Assembly: GCF_038592985.1 (NCBI RefSeq)
Contig: NZ_CP151951.1
Coordinates: forward strand, 2,037,001-2,101,000
Length of the DNA: 64,000 nucleotides
From: Paenibacillus sp. FSL R10-2782
Lineage (GTDB): Bacteria > Bacillota > Bacilli > Paenibacillales > Paenibacillaceae
Direction of reading: 5' to 3'
In this document: piece by piece, positions 47,496-55,099 of the stretch
How positions within the stretch are numbered: position 1 is the first letter of the stretch
How the letters are laid out: each line of letters starts with the position of its first letter
Notes under the pieces: model-generated
Told to the model about the DNA's origin: nothing
Database searches by the model: none
The model's input: the letters and a program-made list of their open reading frames with translations, nothing else
Position numbers and translations under genes: made by a program

Positions 47496-48904
47496 TTGCT
47501 GGTTCCCTCCGTGACCTGAAGAGGAAGTCCATTATAGATCAGGTTTACTCCGGTCGTAACCACACGATCCCCGACATTCAGCCCCTTGGTAATTTCGAGC
47601 TTGTTGTTGGACATCTGACCGACATTCACGATGGTTTTTAGCGCCTTGTTGTTCACCACTTTATAGACAAAGGTATCTGTACCGTTATTAATGACAGCCT
47701 TGGCCGGGAGCAAAATTTGCTCACTCTGGGTCAGTTGGCGGCCTGCCTTTACGACTTGTCCCGGGGCCCAATCACGCTGGGTGTTAGGAACAATCACTTC
47801 CACGTTGATACTGCCCGTATTGGTGTTGGTGGCCGGATAAATTTTGCTGACCGTTCCTTCTCTGTTCTCATCGTACAGTTGAAGCTGGACGGTCTGACCT
47901 TGTTTCCAGTTCGTGATTTCATGATCGGGAACAGGGAGCAGCACCTTGAGCTTGTCGATTTGTCCGATACGATATACCGGTTGTCCAGCGCTCGCCAATT
48001 GTCCGACGGTTGCTTTTTTCTCCAGAATAACGCCGGAAATCGGTGCTTTTAAAGCTGTCTTGGAGAGGGCAAGCTCGGCCTGCTTTTTGGCAATGACCGC
48101 TTGCTGGTATGCCGCAGCAGAGTTATCTTTGGAGGCTACGGCCTGTTCCTTCGCGGCGATGGCAGATTCTTTCCCGGCTTGGGCTTGCTGTAAACTGGAT
48201 GCTGCCGATTGCCGATCTTCTAATGTTGCTCCCTCCTGGATTAAGGAGAGGGCTTCTTGTGCATCCTCCAGGTCCTTGGTGGCATTGGTCAAAGCGAGCT
48301 GCACATTTTCATAATCGTTTTTGGTTGCAGCTCCCTGATCATATAAAAGCTTGGTGCGTTCAGCAGTAGCCTGTACTTTAGTCAAAGCGGATTGTGCTCT
48401 TTGCACTTTGGTGCGCACCTGCGCTTTTTCCTGCTCTCTGGCTCCTTTATTCACTTTGTTAACTCCGGCCTGAGCTGCTGCCTTTTGCGCATCAGCGGAT
48501 TGGATGGAGGCATCTGCGCTTGAAATGGCGGCTGTAGCATTTTTGATACCTGCTTGTGCTTCAAAAATAGTCGCATTCGCTTGCTCCAGTTGTAGCTGAT
48601 AGCTGGATGGATCAAGCTTCGTTAATATCTGCCCTTGGGATACGGAGTCTCCCACATTGACAACTGTGTCGCGTATTAGTCCAGATAACTCAAAAGATAC
48701 AGAGGTATCCTCATAGGGCTGTAGTGTGCCTGAAAGGTCAAAAGACGCAGACAGTGGCTCTTTTTTAACGATCATTGCTTCAACCTTTTGGTTTTGTTGT
48801 TCTGCTGCTTCATGATCACTCGATCCTGTAGATGAGCAAGCTGAGGTGAACAGAAGAATGAATATAGCAGATATGTAGAGACTGTGTTTCAACAAGATGA
48901 TCAT
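47492..48904 (-). CDS. RND adaptor lipoprotein (HlyD/MFP family)
   Basis: A 470-residue membrane fusion protein adapted to a one-membrane cell. Lipobox FTSAC near residue 23, biotinyl-lipoyl segment (GDSVSQGQILTKLDPSSY), then an unusually long Ala/Gln/Lys-rich coiled coil (about residues 110-290), second lipoyl half (ALKAPISGVILEKKATVGQLAS), beta-barrel and membrane-proximal domain. AGGAAGG directly abuts the ATG at 48904, so the real start may be one of the in-frame TTGs at 48895 or 48892 at proper spacing. It is the first gene of the operon. Confidence 0.9.
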   Translation of the reverse strand: MIILLKHSLYISAIFILLFTSACSSTGSSDHEAAEQQNQKVEAMIVKKEPLSASFDLSGTLQPYEDTSVSFELSGLIRDTVVNVGDSVSQGQILTKLDPSSYQLQLEQANATIFEAQAGIKNATAAISSADASIQSADAQKAAAQAGVNKVNKGAREQEKAQVRTKVQRAQSALTKVQATAERTKLLYDQGAATKNDYENVQLALTNATKDLEDAQEALSLIQEGATLEDRQSAASSLQQAQAGKESAIAAKEQAVASKDNSAAAYQQAVIAKKQAELALSKTALKAPISGVILEKKATVGQLASAGQPVYRIGQIDKLKVLLPVPDHEITNWKQGQTVQLQLYDENREGTVSKIYPATNTNTGSINVEVIVPNTQRDWAPGQVVKAGRQLTQSEQILLPAKAVINNGTDTFVYKVVNNKALKTIVNVGQMSNNKLEITKGLNVGDRVVTTGVNLIYNGLPLQVTEGTSK

Positions 48905-48937
48905 CCTTCCTGATTTGTACTTTACAGTTTATATTTA

Positions 48938-48949
48938 AACTCATTAGTT
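48938..48949. promoter_or_regulatory. Candidate TetR operator upstream of the RND operon
   Basis: AACT and AGTT frame CATT, inside a wider imperfect palindrome (TTTAAACT…AGTTCATAAA, 48935-48954), about 35 bases upstream of the adaptor start. Binding by the operon's own TetR protein is inference. Confidence 0.38.
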
Positions 48950-49072
48950 CATAAACGGATTATAGGGTCTGATCTGTGGCATGTCAATAACTGTTATGAA
49001 AAAACATTCCAAATTCAGGTGTCAAAAAAAGCCGATTCAGGCGAGTGGAGGTGCAGGGTGGACAAGCATAAA

Positions 49073-49105
49073 AACGACCTTTCTCAAAGGATGAGAAAGG
49101 TCGTT
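49073..49105 (-). terminator. Rho-independent terminator of the TPR gene
   Basis: AACGACCTTTCTC (49073-49085) and GAGAAAGGTCGTT (49093-49105) are perfect 13-bp complements. TTTTT follows on the minus strand. Confidence 0.9.
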
Positions 49106-49125
49106 AAGAAAAAAATATAAGCTCG

Positions 49126-49803
49126 TTAGCCGATTAATTTACGGAATAGGCTGCGTACAGCCCACTTGCGCTCACTTCGTTTGCGGTATTTGGGCAGGGA
49201 GCGGTAGACGGCAATCGACTGGTTAAAGGCTGTCGTGGCCTCCTCCTTGCGTCCCAGCAAACGATACATCAAGCCTGTCAGATAATAGCCTTCGCTGGAA
49301 GAGGACTGAATTTCCTGAAATTGCTGAAGATAGTGAAGCGACTTATTTACATCACGTTCCTTGAAAGCTGCGGCTAAATGCAAATAGGGTTCGCCGTATT
49401 GTACCCGCGGGTTAATGTCCAGTGCTTTCAGCAAATGCGCTTCTCCATCTTCGATGTGCCCCGTATGTACCTCAGCCGTTCCCCGTGCGTTCCAATAATC
49501 TGCGGAGTCCTCATAGCGGGACTCGATGTCCAGCAGCAGCTCCAAAGCCTGATGGTATTTCTTGCTCTCGATCCAAATACGAGCCAGATCGAACTTGGCA
49601 GCCACATCATTGGTATTTAAAGCGATCTGTTGACGCAGCCGGGCAGCATTGCGCCTTCTTTTCCATGGCTTGCTGATGCTGGGCAATACACCGACAAAGC
49701 TGCGATCCAATATATAGATCACAATCAGCAGTACGAGCAACGCCAGAAACGGGTTGCCGAGCAAGCTCCATAATAGAGAGAAAATTAAAAATTTCCCGAT
49801 CAT
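49126..49803 (-). CDS. Membrane-anchored tetratricopeptide repeat protein
   Basis: A 225-residue protein with a hydrophobic N-terminus (residues 3-35, FLIFSLLWSLLGNPFLALLVLLIVIYIL) followed by a basic stretch and three to four TPR units (KFDLARIWIESKKYHQALELLLDIE, YWNARGTAEVHTGHIEDGEAHLLKALDINP, GYYLTGLMYRLLGRKEEATTAFNQSIAVY). A cytoplasmic scaffold at the membrane is likely; partner unknown. It is the last core-like gene before the accessory segment. Confidence 0.82.
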   Translation of the reverse strand: MIGKFLIFSLLWSLLGNPFLALLVLLIVIYILDRSFVGVLPSISKPWKRRRNAARLRQQIALNTNDVAAKFDLARIWIESKKYHQALELLLDIESRYEDSADYWNARGTAEVHTGHIEDGEAHLLKALDINPRVQYGEPYLHLAAAFKERDVNKSLHYLQQFQEIQSSSSEGYYLTGLMYRLLGRKEEATTAFNQSIAVYRSLPKYRKRSERKWAVRSLFRKLIG

Positions 49804-49930
49804 TCTGCTCCCATCCTCCTGTATATGTCACTATCCATACTTTCCACATTATAGCATACGGTTATCTCAAGGGTCACTAGCATGGCGAGGTTGTAAAGGA
49901 GTGTAAAACAGGCAGTGTGAAGTAGTGTGT

Positions 49931-50134
49931 TCATTTATGATGTTCGATGTACATTCTTACCAGAAAGGCAACTTTGGAACGGTGGTAGCTCTCTAACTTG
50001 GTAGGGTACTTGTACGTGCTTTTGAGATAACAGTGGGCGCAAATGAAGGCACCTTTGGACATAATGATAGATTCGGTCGAATGGCAGAGTACACAACGTT
50101 CAGGCTTATGCTTATAAAAATGTCGCATGTTCAA
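49931..50134 (-). CDS. Small zinc-ribbon protein, unknown function
   Basis: A 67-residue protein with two CxxC pairs, CVLCHS (about residues 14-17) and CAHCYL (about 32-35), which can hold one zinc; the rest is basic and aromatic. The start is TTG 50134 or ATG 50128, both after GAGGGG. It starts 28 bases after the XRE gene's stop on the same strand, so the two are probably one operon. Confidence 0.55.
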   Translation of the reverse strand: MNMRHFYKHKPERCVLCHSTESIIMSKGAFICAHCYLKSTYKYPTKLESYHRSKVAFLVRMYIEHHK

Positions 50135-50162
50135 AGTTTCCCCTCATATGTACGATAGGTTT

Positions 50163-50372
50163 CTATGACTCGTCCTGAATGCCAAGTATTTGGGATACTA
50201 TTTTCCTGTGTCGTTTGGCTTTTCTTGTACCATGAATGAGATTCGACAGACGAGAAGGCGGAATTTGGTACGTCTCACAAAACGTTTTCTGATCCAGTTG
50301 CCTTTCCACAAGCTTCTGCTTGATCGTCCATCCGAAGGGCGTTACAGGGTGTTTTTTATTATTGTCCAACAT
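50163..50372 (-). CDS. Small XRE/Cro-type HTH protein
   Basis: A 69-residue protein with one helix-turn-helix (FGWTIKQKLVERQLDQKTFCETYQIPPSRLSNLIHG, about residues 13-48). Short XRE proteins of this kind occur with prophages and conjugative elements. AAGGTG lies 5 bases before the ATG. It is divergent from the RRNPP-type regulator across a 238-base gap that holds the regulator's promoter, so mutual control is plausible. Confidence 0.7.
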   Translation of the reverse strand: MLDNNKKHPVTPFGWTIKQKLVERQLDQKTFCETYQIPPSRLSNLIHGTRKAKRHRKIVSQILGIQDES

Positions 50373-50465
50373 GATTCACCTTCTCTGTGTATATAGGTTG
50401 AAAAATTAGTCTTGATTGGTTGCTAATTGGGTATTTAAAGCGTACCATGAGATAAAATAATTATC

Positions 50466-50488
50466 GAAAATAGATTTTCTTTGAAAAT
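50466..50488. promoter_or_regulatory. Triple half-site operator candidate
   Basis: GAAAAT (50466-50471), ATTTTC (50474-50479) and GAAAAT (50483-50488) alternate in orientation, giving two overlapping inverted repeats 22 bases upstream of the -35 box at 50511. Position suits a site for the HTH-TPR regulator or the divergent XRE protein. Confidence 0.42.
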
Positions 50489-50510
50489 TGCAACTTCATC
50501 GTGGGTATAA

Positions 50511-50540
50511 TTGACATTATTTATGTCTAAATTCTATAAT
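50511..50540 (+). promoter_or_regulatory. Consensus sigma-A promoter of the RRNPP-type regulator
   Basis: TTGACA (50511-50516) and TATAAT (50535-50540), both perfect, are 18 bases apart. Transcription would start near 50547. Confidence 0.72.
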
Positions 50541-50610
50541 CGGAATATTACGTAAAAAAGTAGGTTCTCTGAATGAAATTTTGAAATCATTACTGGAGGC
50601 GGGATATTCA

Positions 50611-52008
50611 TTGGAACAAGCCATTGTGATTCGTTCAGAAATACGAAAGTGTATGCAGGAAAAAGGCTTTACGCTAGGCGGTTTCTCGAAAGCAACAGAA
50701 ATAAGGGGTAGCTACCTTAGTTTATTGCTCAATCATGATCCCCATAAATATCCTCTTCCATTGCGGCATTTTGATAGTATGATCCAGGCTTTAGGAAAAC
50801 CAGAGGGATGGATGTATGAGTGTTACGTAGAAGAGTGTTTTATTACAGGAAAGCCAGACCGTCGCCGGGTGGAACCTTTTTTGCTGCGTTGTGCAGAGCT
50901 TGGGAAAACCGCTTGTATTGAACGAGTATTATCTCGTTTGATAGAGAATCTAAGTCAGATTTCTACGGTGTTTGAAATTGCAGAGAAGGTACACGCAGCA
51001 GGAAATCAGCAGGGGGCGGTACCATTCTATGAATGTGTGGCTGAACATGAGAAACACCAGCATTCCGAAACCTTGGCGATTAGCCAGTATCGACTGTTTC
51101 GTGCCGCCTTGGGACAAGACTTGCAGAAAAATAGAGATGCAGCCACACGGTTTTTACAGTTTCGAAATCGTTTACCTGTACATTTCCAGTTGGATGGACT
51201 ATTACAATTGGCAAACACATATTATACATTGAGTGACTGGAAACGAATGGGGGAATGCGCTGACGAGTTAATCGTATTGGCAAAGGTCGTTTATCAGGAG
51301 CAGAATCAAAGAAAAGGGAGTAAGCGAGAAAAGACTCCTTTGAATACCGAAAGACATTTGGTTGTGTATTATGGTCAAGGGTACCTATTAAAAGCAACTG
51401 AATATGAGAAGCAGGGTTTCTATGAAGACTCTAGAAAATATATTGATGGATATTCTGATTTGTCTTGGTTTAAAGACCTGAATATTATTGGAACAGAAGA
51501 AGTGAATAAGTTTAAAATGTTTGCAGTAGCTAATTCGTATATGTTGGATATGCTTATGGGTCATAATTATATGTTAACGGAATATACACATTATTTAGCC
51601 TCACATCCTCGTGAAGTTCTATTTGGATTGGCGATTATCGCAGGGACAGCAAATAAATACGGTTTTTCTATAGATAAATCCCTAGAGGAATTATCTGAAG
51701 AAATATCAAAGTTCAACCAATATGATGATATTATTGCATTAGGACGAAGATTACATTTTCATTATCATTTATCCCTGTATTATTTAGATAAAGGTGCGTC
51801 AGAACAGTGTATTCAAAATACTTTACAGAGTCTCAATTTATCAGTTACTATTAACAACAGTAGTATGTTTGCTCAGGGAGTTGCTTTGTTTGAATTATGC
51901 AGAGAACAAGCTACAGAAGGCCAACTAAACTGTTACAAAAAAATTTTGGAGGAGGTAAGAGTACATGAGAGGATTAATCTCTGCCATCTTAGTAATAAGT
52001 TTCTTTAG
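50611..52008 (+). CDS. HTH-TPR regulator of RRNPP type (peptide-pheromone receptor candidate)
   Basis: About 465 residues. N-terminal XRE-like HTH (IRKCMQEKGFTLGGFSKATEIRGSYLSLLLNH, about residues 10-42), then a long all-helical region with TPR-like repeats (ACIERVLSRLIENL; LLQLANTYYTLSDWKRMGECADELI; HYHLSLYYLDKGASEQCIQNTLQSLNLS). This is the layout of AimR, PlcR and other RRNPP receptors, which bind a re-imported peptide and change DNA binding. The TTG at 50611 has GGAGGCGGG upstream; the frame also opens at TTG 50581 with no site. The 3' end overlaps the small pre-peptide gene at 51965, a hallmark of rap-phr type pairs. Family assignment is from architecture only. Confidence 0.78.
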   Translation: MEQAIVIRSEIRKCMQEKGFTLGGFSKATEIRGSYLSLLLNHDPHKYPLPLRHFDSMIQALGKPEGWMYECYVEECFITGKPDRRRVEPFLLRCAELGKTACIERVLSRLIENLSQISTVFEIAEKVHAAGNQQGAVPFYECVAEHEKHQHSETLAISQYRLFRAALGQDLQKNRDAATRFLQFRNRLPVHFQLDGLLQLANTYYTLSDWKRMGECADELIVLAKVVYQEQNQRKGSKREKTPLNTERHLVVYYGQGYLLKATEYEKQGFYEDSRKYIDGYSDLSWFKDLNIIGTEEVNKFKMFAVANSYMLDMLMGHNYMLTEYTHYLASHPREVLFGLAIIAGTANKYGFSIDKSLEELSEEISKFNQYDDIIALGRRLHFHYHLSLYYLDKGASEQCIQNTLQSLNLSVTINNSSMFAQGVALFELCREQATEGQLNCYKKILEEVRVHERINLCHLSNKFL

Positions 52009-52090
52009 TTTTACTTTCTGGAGTGGACAAATTTCAACTACTTTTCCTGATGCTATTATAAAGCCAATGGATCACGGTGTAGGTTCCTAA
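51965..52090 (+). CDS. Signal pre-peptide, candidate pheromone of the adjacent RRNPP-type receptor
   Basis: A 41-residue peptide beginning MRGLISAILVISFFS, i.e. one charge and a hydrophobic export segment (residues 4-19), and ending PMDHGVGS. Its ATG has GGAGGAGG 9 bases upstream. The first 44 bases overlap the 3' end of the receptor gene in another frame. Phr/AimP-type pro-peptides are exported, cut, and the C-terminal 5-7 residues re-imported; DHGVGS is the natural candidate here. A stem-loop terminator follows at 52202. No experimental support is implied; the pairing rests on position, size and export-signal shape. Confidence 0.66.
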   Translation: MRGLISAILVISFFSFTFWSGQISTTFPDAIIKPMDHGVGS

Positions 52091-52201
52091 TTTCAAGACT
52101 GTCATACAAGAAATTTTCTTATCGTAATTTCTTTATATATTTATATGATTAAGGTTTCAATAAAAAAGATAATAGACCCACATACACTACATAATGACAT
52201 C

Positions 52202-52231
52202 AACCCTTGCCAATTTTGTGACAAGGGTTTT
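52202..52231 (+). terminator. Terminator of the regulator-peptide operon
   Basis: AACCCTTG (52202-52209) pairs with CAAGGGTT (52222-52229), followed by TT, C, and further T-rich sequence. Confidence 0.7.
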
Positions 52232-52307
52232 CTGCTTTTTTTCTCTCATTTAATCACAGCAAAAAGGAGTAATATTCTGTTAAAAGATACGAAAAGGTAC
52301 TTTCGGC

Positions 52308-52505
52308 ATGGGGAAAATGATTTATTCAAGCAATCACATGGAGCGATGTAAAAGAGATATCAGGATAAAATACGGATATACGTCATTTCAACCTTCTGAT
52401 AACATCGCGTACATCCTACTTTATAGTAAGCGTGGACTTATAGTGCGAATATTAGTTCCACCTGACAAACTGTTACAGATACCTGAGGTTAACAGGATTT
52501 TTTAA
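52308..52505 (+). CDS. Small unknown ORF
   Basis: A 65-codon frame with AAAGGT before its ATG. It reads a basic middle (HMERCKRDIRIKYGY) and a hydrophobic stretch (NIAYILLYSKRGLIVRILV). I do not recognise it. It lies between the pheromone operon terminator and the YjcZ gene and may be a decayed or a real small protein. Confidence 0.25.
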   Translation: MGKMIYSSNHMERCKRDIRIKYGYTSFQPSDNIAYILLYSKRGLIVRILVPPDKLLQIPEVNRIF

Positions 52506-52515
52506 TTGAAGTAAT

Positions 52516-52568
52516 TTCCGTTTAGCCTTGTCAAATTAATTGAATGACACATACGGTATACAGTATCT
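52516..52568 (+). repeat. Promoter-like repeat, copy 1 (pair of 56595-56646)
   Basis: About 53 bases largely identical to 56595-56646 (TTCCGTTT, AATTGAATGA, CATA and GTATCT in common). It ends just upstream of the YjcZ gene and contains CATACGGTA (52550-52558), which fits the CATAnnnTA -10 of the mother-cell sigma factor SigK. No clear -35 is seen. Confidence 0.55.
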
Positions 52569-52587
52569 TAAAAAAGGAGGAGTTCAT

Positions 52588-52734
52588 GTGAGTGGATGTG
52601 TTGGAGGAGCTGAGCGTAGGGAAGAGCGTAGGGAAGAGCGTAGGGAAAACTGTTTTGGTGCTTTCACATCGCCAGCAGCAATTTTGGTGCTCTTTATTCT
52701 GTTGGTTATCATCACTAAAGCCTGTTGGGTTTAA
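52588..52734 (+). CDS. YjcZ-type small sporulation membrane protein
   Basis: A 48-residue peptide from a GTG with AAGGAGG 7 bases upstream. Layout: Gly/Ala/Cys start, a charged block, and a hydrophobic C-terminal segment, AAILVLFILLVIITKACW, that matches the YjcZ family of small spore-coat or forespore membrane proteins. The charged block is three tandem 12-bp units (GAGCGTAGGGAA, 52612-52647), each giving ERRE, where homologues usually have Gly/Tyr. The CATACGGTA upstream suits sporulation control. Confidence 0.65.
   Translation: MSGCVGGAERREERREERRENCFGAFTSPAAILVLFILLVIITKACWV
52612..52647 (+). repeat. Three tandem 12-bp repeats inside the YjcZ-type gene
   Basis: GAGCGTAGGGAA is repeated three times without change, encoding (ERRE)3. 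A slipped-strand expansion that keeps the frame. Confidence 0.85.
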
Positions 52735-52849
52735 TTTTTAAAGCAATGTCACGGTAATGCCCGATCATTGTTTCGGTATAAAAGGCTCTATCGGTATGTA
52801 ACCGGTAGAGTCTTTGTAGTGTGTACCTGTCATTTTTTTTCGGGTATTC

Positions 52850-53240
52850 CTCCAAGTGTCATTACCCCTGAATTAAAACCTGGTATCCGTCGTGACTACA
52901 CCTATTGTGGAAATGCTGGTGAGCAAGCGGCCCGCAGATGTAGGTACACCTGGAAACTGACCTTAATCGCCGCTTGGATTCAGCGTGAGTTTGGACAGGG
53001 ATACACCGTTCGCGGTGTTCGCAAAGTGTTGAGACGACTGGGATTAGCTTCACAAAAGCAATGTATACCCTGCCAAAGCAGATCCGCAGGAGCAGGTCGT
53101 TTTTCGGGATGACACGTTCCCGCAGCTGAAACGCAAGCTGGAGGAAAGACATCGACCATCTGTTATTTGAAGATGAGGTTAAAGTAATAGCCCAGGATAC
53201 TTCTGAAAAGGTAGGACGCACTATAACGCAAGGCAGTTAA
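52850..53240 (+). pseudogene. IS630-type transposase remnant, N-terminal part
   Basis: Reads, across three frames, pieces typical of IS630 transposases: LTLIAAWIQREFG, YTVRGVRKVLRRLGL, then AKADPQEQVVFRD, FPQLKRKLEER and HLLFEDEVKVIAQD. Frameshifts lie near 53065-53140. The matching catalytic C-terminal part is not here but at 56722-56874, so the element was broken and separated. Confidence 0.7.
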
Positions 53241-53500
53241 TTTGAATTAAGAGTAGATGTAGAGAAGGACTCCACTGGTATGTAGCCGGAATGGAGTCCT
53301 TCATATCATTTATTTAGTTGAATACTCACTTACTTCAAACGTAAGTATTTTATTGAATATTACGTAGTCTTTACGGTTGCTGAATGGACCCTTGTTATTA
53401 TTGTGCTTATCAATGGCAAAGAATGAAGCACCTCTACCAGCATCTTTAGCATCATACCAAGCGATGAAGGAATTCAGTTCTTTTTTGCTTAAATCGAATT
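53241..53500. repeat. 260-bp duplicated segment, copy A
   Basis: Matches 59149-59408 in the same orientation with no gaps; I count about 16 differences by eye (about 94% identity). It covers the terminator and the 3' end of the SPRY-protein gene. Confidence 0.85.
53264..53302 (-). terminator. Terminator of the SPRY-protein gene
   Basis: GAAGGACTCCA (53264-53274) and TGGAGTCCTTC (53292-53302) are perfect complements. The same structure occurs in the copy at 59172-59210. Confidence 0.75.
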
Positions 53501-54296
53501 CTTTATCTAAACCATTGTCCATTGTTACAGTCAGAATTGCACGGTCACCAGTAGGCTGGGTGGTACCATCTGTATCCGACGGATTCGGTGTTGTAGTTGG
53601 ATCAGGTTTAGTAGACGGATCCGGTGTTGTAGATGGATCGGGCTTTGTAGATGGATCGGGCTTTGTAGATGGATCAGGCTTTGTAGATGGGTCAGGTGTG
53701 GAAGATCCGCCCGTAGCTTGATAAGGTAAAAATCCTTCAGGAACTGGATACTTAAACTCACTTGCTCCAAAATTAGCTTCAAAAGATATTTTCTGGCCAG
53801 TTCCGCTTAAAACAACAGGGAAAATCTGGGTCCCCTCTAGTTCAGATGGTTTAATGGAATTAGCTCCGCGTGAGACCCCATTAATGTACCAAACAATTTT
53901 ATCGTTATCTAAGTCCAATGCAATGCCGATAACGTAACCAACTCCAAAACCAGAATTGTAACCTACTGCTACTGGTGATGTGATGTTATTCCAAATTTGA
54001 CCACCAGCTCCATAAATCACTTGGTATTGTTTGTCCGATTCACCTGTTATTCCTACGTATGAGGCAACATTGTTTACCTTTACTTCCCAATACCATTTCC
54101 CATTTGTTTTCCCTACTGTCGCTCTGTCCCTTGTTTCTCCCTTCTCACGATCAATAGTAGTTGTTGTAGATCCATTTGTCCAAGTTACGTTTGTAGTCTC
54201 AGCTTTTGTAACTGTAGGAAATAATGAGAACACAGAAACTCCAATAAATAATGCTAACAAGATACTCCCAAGCTTTTTGAACATTTTATTATTCAT
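53310..54296 (-). CDS. Secreted SPRY-domain protein with Pro-Asp-Pro linker and a shared C-terminal module
   Basis: A 328-residue exported protein. Signal peptide residues 1-31 (ending TVTKA). SPRY/B30.2-like domain about 38-195: GKWYWEVKVNNVASYVGITGE, then VGYVIGIALDLDNDKIVWYINGV, a layout rare in bacteria. Linker of six to seven PDPSTK hexapeptides (about 198-245). C-terminal module about 250-328: AILTVTMDNGLDKEFDLSKK, SFIAWYDAKDAG, KHNNNKGPFSNRKDYVIFNK, ILTFEVSEYSTK. This module is also at the end of the F5/8-type gene and in the remnant at 59218. Function unknown; likely surface binding. Confidence 0.82.
   Translation of the reverse strand: MNNKMFKKLGSILLALFIGVSVFSLFPTVTKAETTNVTWTNGSTTTTIDREKGETRDRATVGKTNGKWYWEVKVNNVASYVGITGESDKQYQVIYGAGGQIWNNITSPVAVGYNSGFGVGYVIGIALDLDNDKIVWYINGVSRGANSIKPSELEGTQIFPVVLSGTGQKISFEANFGASEFKYPVPEGFLPYQATGGSSTPDPSTKPDPSTKPDPSTKPDPSTTPDPSTKPDPTTTPNPSDTDGTTQPTGDRAILTVTMDNGLDKEFDLSKKELNSFIAWYDAKDAGRGASFFAIDKHNNNKGPFSNRKDYVIFNKILTFEVSEYSTK
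53596..53703. repeat. Six 18-bp repeats encoding the PDPST linker
   Basis: Six units related to GATGGATCGGGCTTTGTA (plus strand), the middle three nearly identical, encoding (PDPSTK)n on the minus strand. Likely variable in copy number between strains. Confidence 0.8.
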
Positions 54297-54456
54297 GACT
54301 TCCTCCTAAAATTATGTAATAACAAAATGGATTATAAAACTGAAATAAAGGAATGTCTAAACATTTATATCTATATATTTAAATATATGTGTAGACAAAT
54401 TCCGAGGAATTTATTACCTTTGTATCTGTTCAACTAGATCATTAGGGGGAAATAAA

Positions 54457-55081
54457 GTGAAAATGCAGTTCCTTAAAAAAGTAAGTATCTTGTTTGGAAT
54501 GTTTTTATTTGGGGCACTTGCGCTTTTTCATTCAAGCATGTATGCAGCGTCTGAGCCTGGGAGTAGTGAAGGGGTAACCAATCTTATACCTAAAATGACT
54601 TCTAATACTGCACCGTCAGGCGAAGCAAGCGCAAGCAGCACTTGGAGTTCTGGACATCAGGCCTATAATGCGTTTGATCATACAGCTGAAGGAATTGGAT
54701 GGGCAACTAAAGATGGGGTACCGTACGGTTGGTTAGGTTATGAATTTGAAAAACCAGTAGCTATAAATACGTACACGTTAGAACCTCGAAAAAATTATAC
54801 TGAATCGGGTACAGAATCTCCGAAAGTTTGGACTTTTGAGGGATGGGACGGAGCAAATTGGGTTATACTAGATACTCAAAAAAATATTACAGACTGGAAA
54901 CAAGGAGTCAAGAAAGTTTTCACCTTTAATAATGACACAACATACAAAAAATATCGACTGAATATCACAGAAAATAACGGGCGTCCTTATTATGTGACCT
55001 TAGGTGAAATGGAAATGATGTATGATCCTTCAATTGTGGCCCCTGAGCCCGCAGAGCCGTCTCAACCAACAGGCAACCGTG
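54457..55081 (+). pseudogene. Secreted F5/8 type C (discoidin) protein, 5' part of an IS-interrupted gene
   Basis: Codons 1-208 of a gene cut by an insertion sequence. Signal peptide (residues 1-30, ending SSMYA). F5/8 type C domain about 48-190 (AYNAFDHTAEGIGWATKDG, GWLGYEFEKPVAINTYTLEPR, KVWTFEGWDGANWVILD, YYVTLGEMEMMYDPS). A Pro-rich PAEPSQPTGNR tail leads into the IS at 55082. Joining to 56313-56539 in frame gives 283 residues, ending in the same C-terminal module as the SPRY protein. GGGGGAAATAAA precedes the start. As it stands the product would end in VDCQH encoded by the IS. Confidence 0.85.
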
Positions 55082-55099
55082 TGGATTGTCAACACTAAA

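Noticed and set aside
52145..52351. 68-codon frame after the pheromone gene
   Set aside because: It contains the terminator stem at 52202 and no ribosome site.
53596..53703. Regular 18-bp repeats that could suggest a CRISPR array
   Set aside because: There are no spacers; the units are contiguous and encode PDPSTK.
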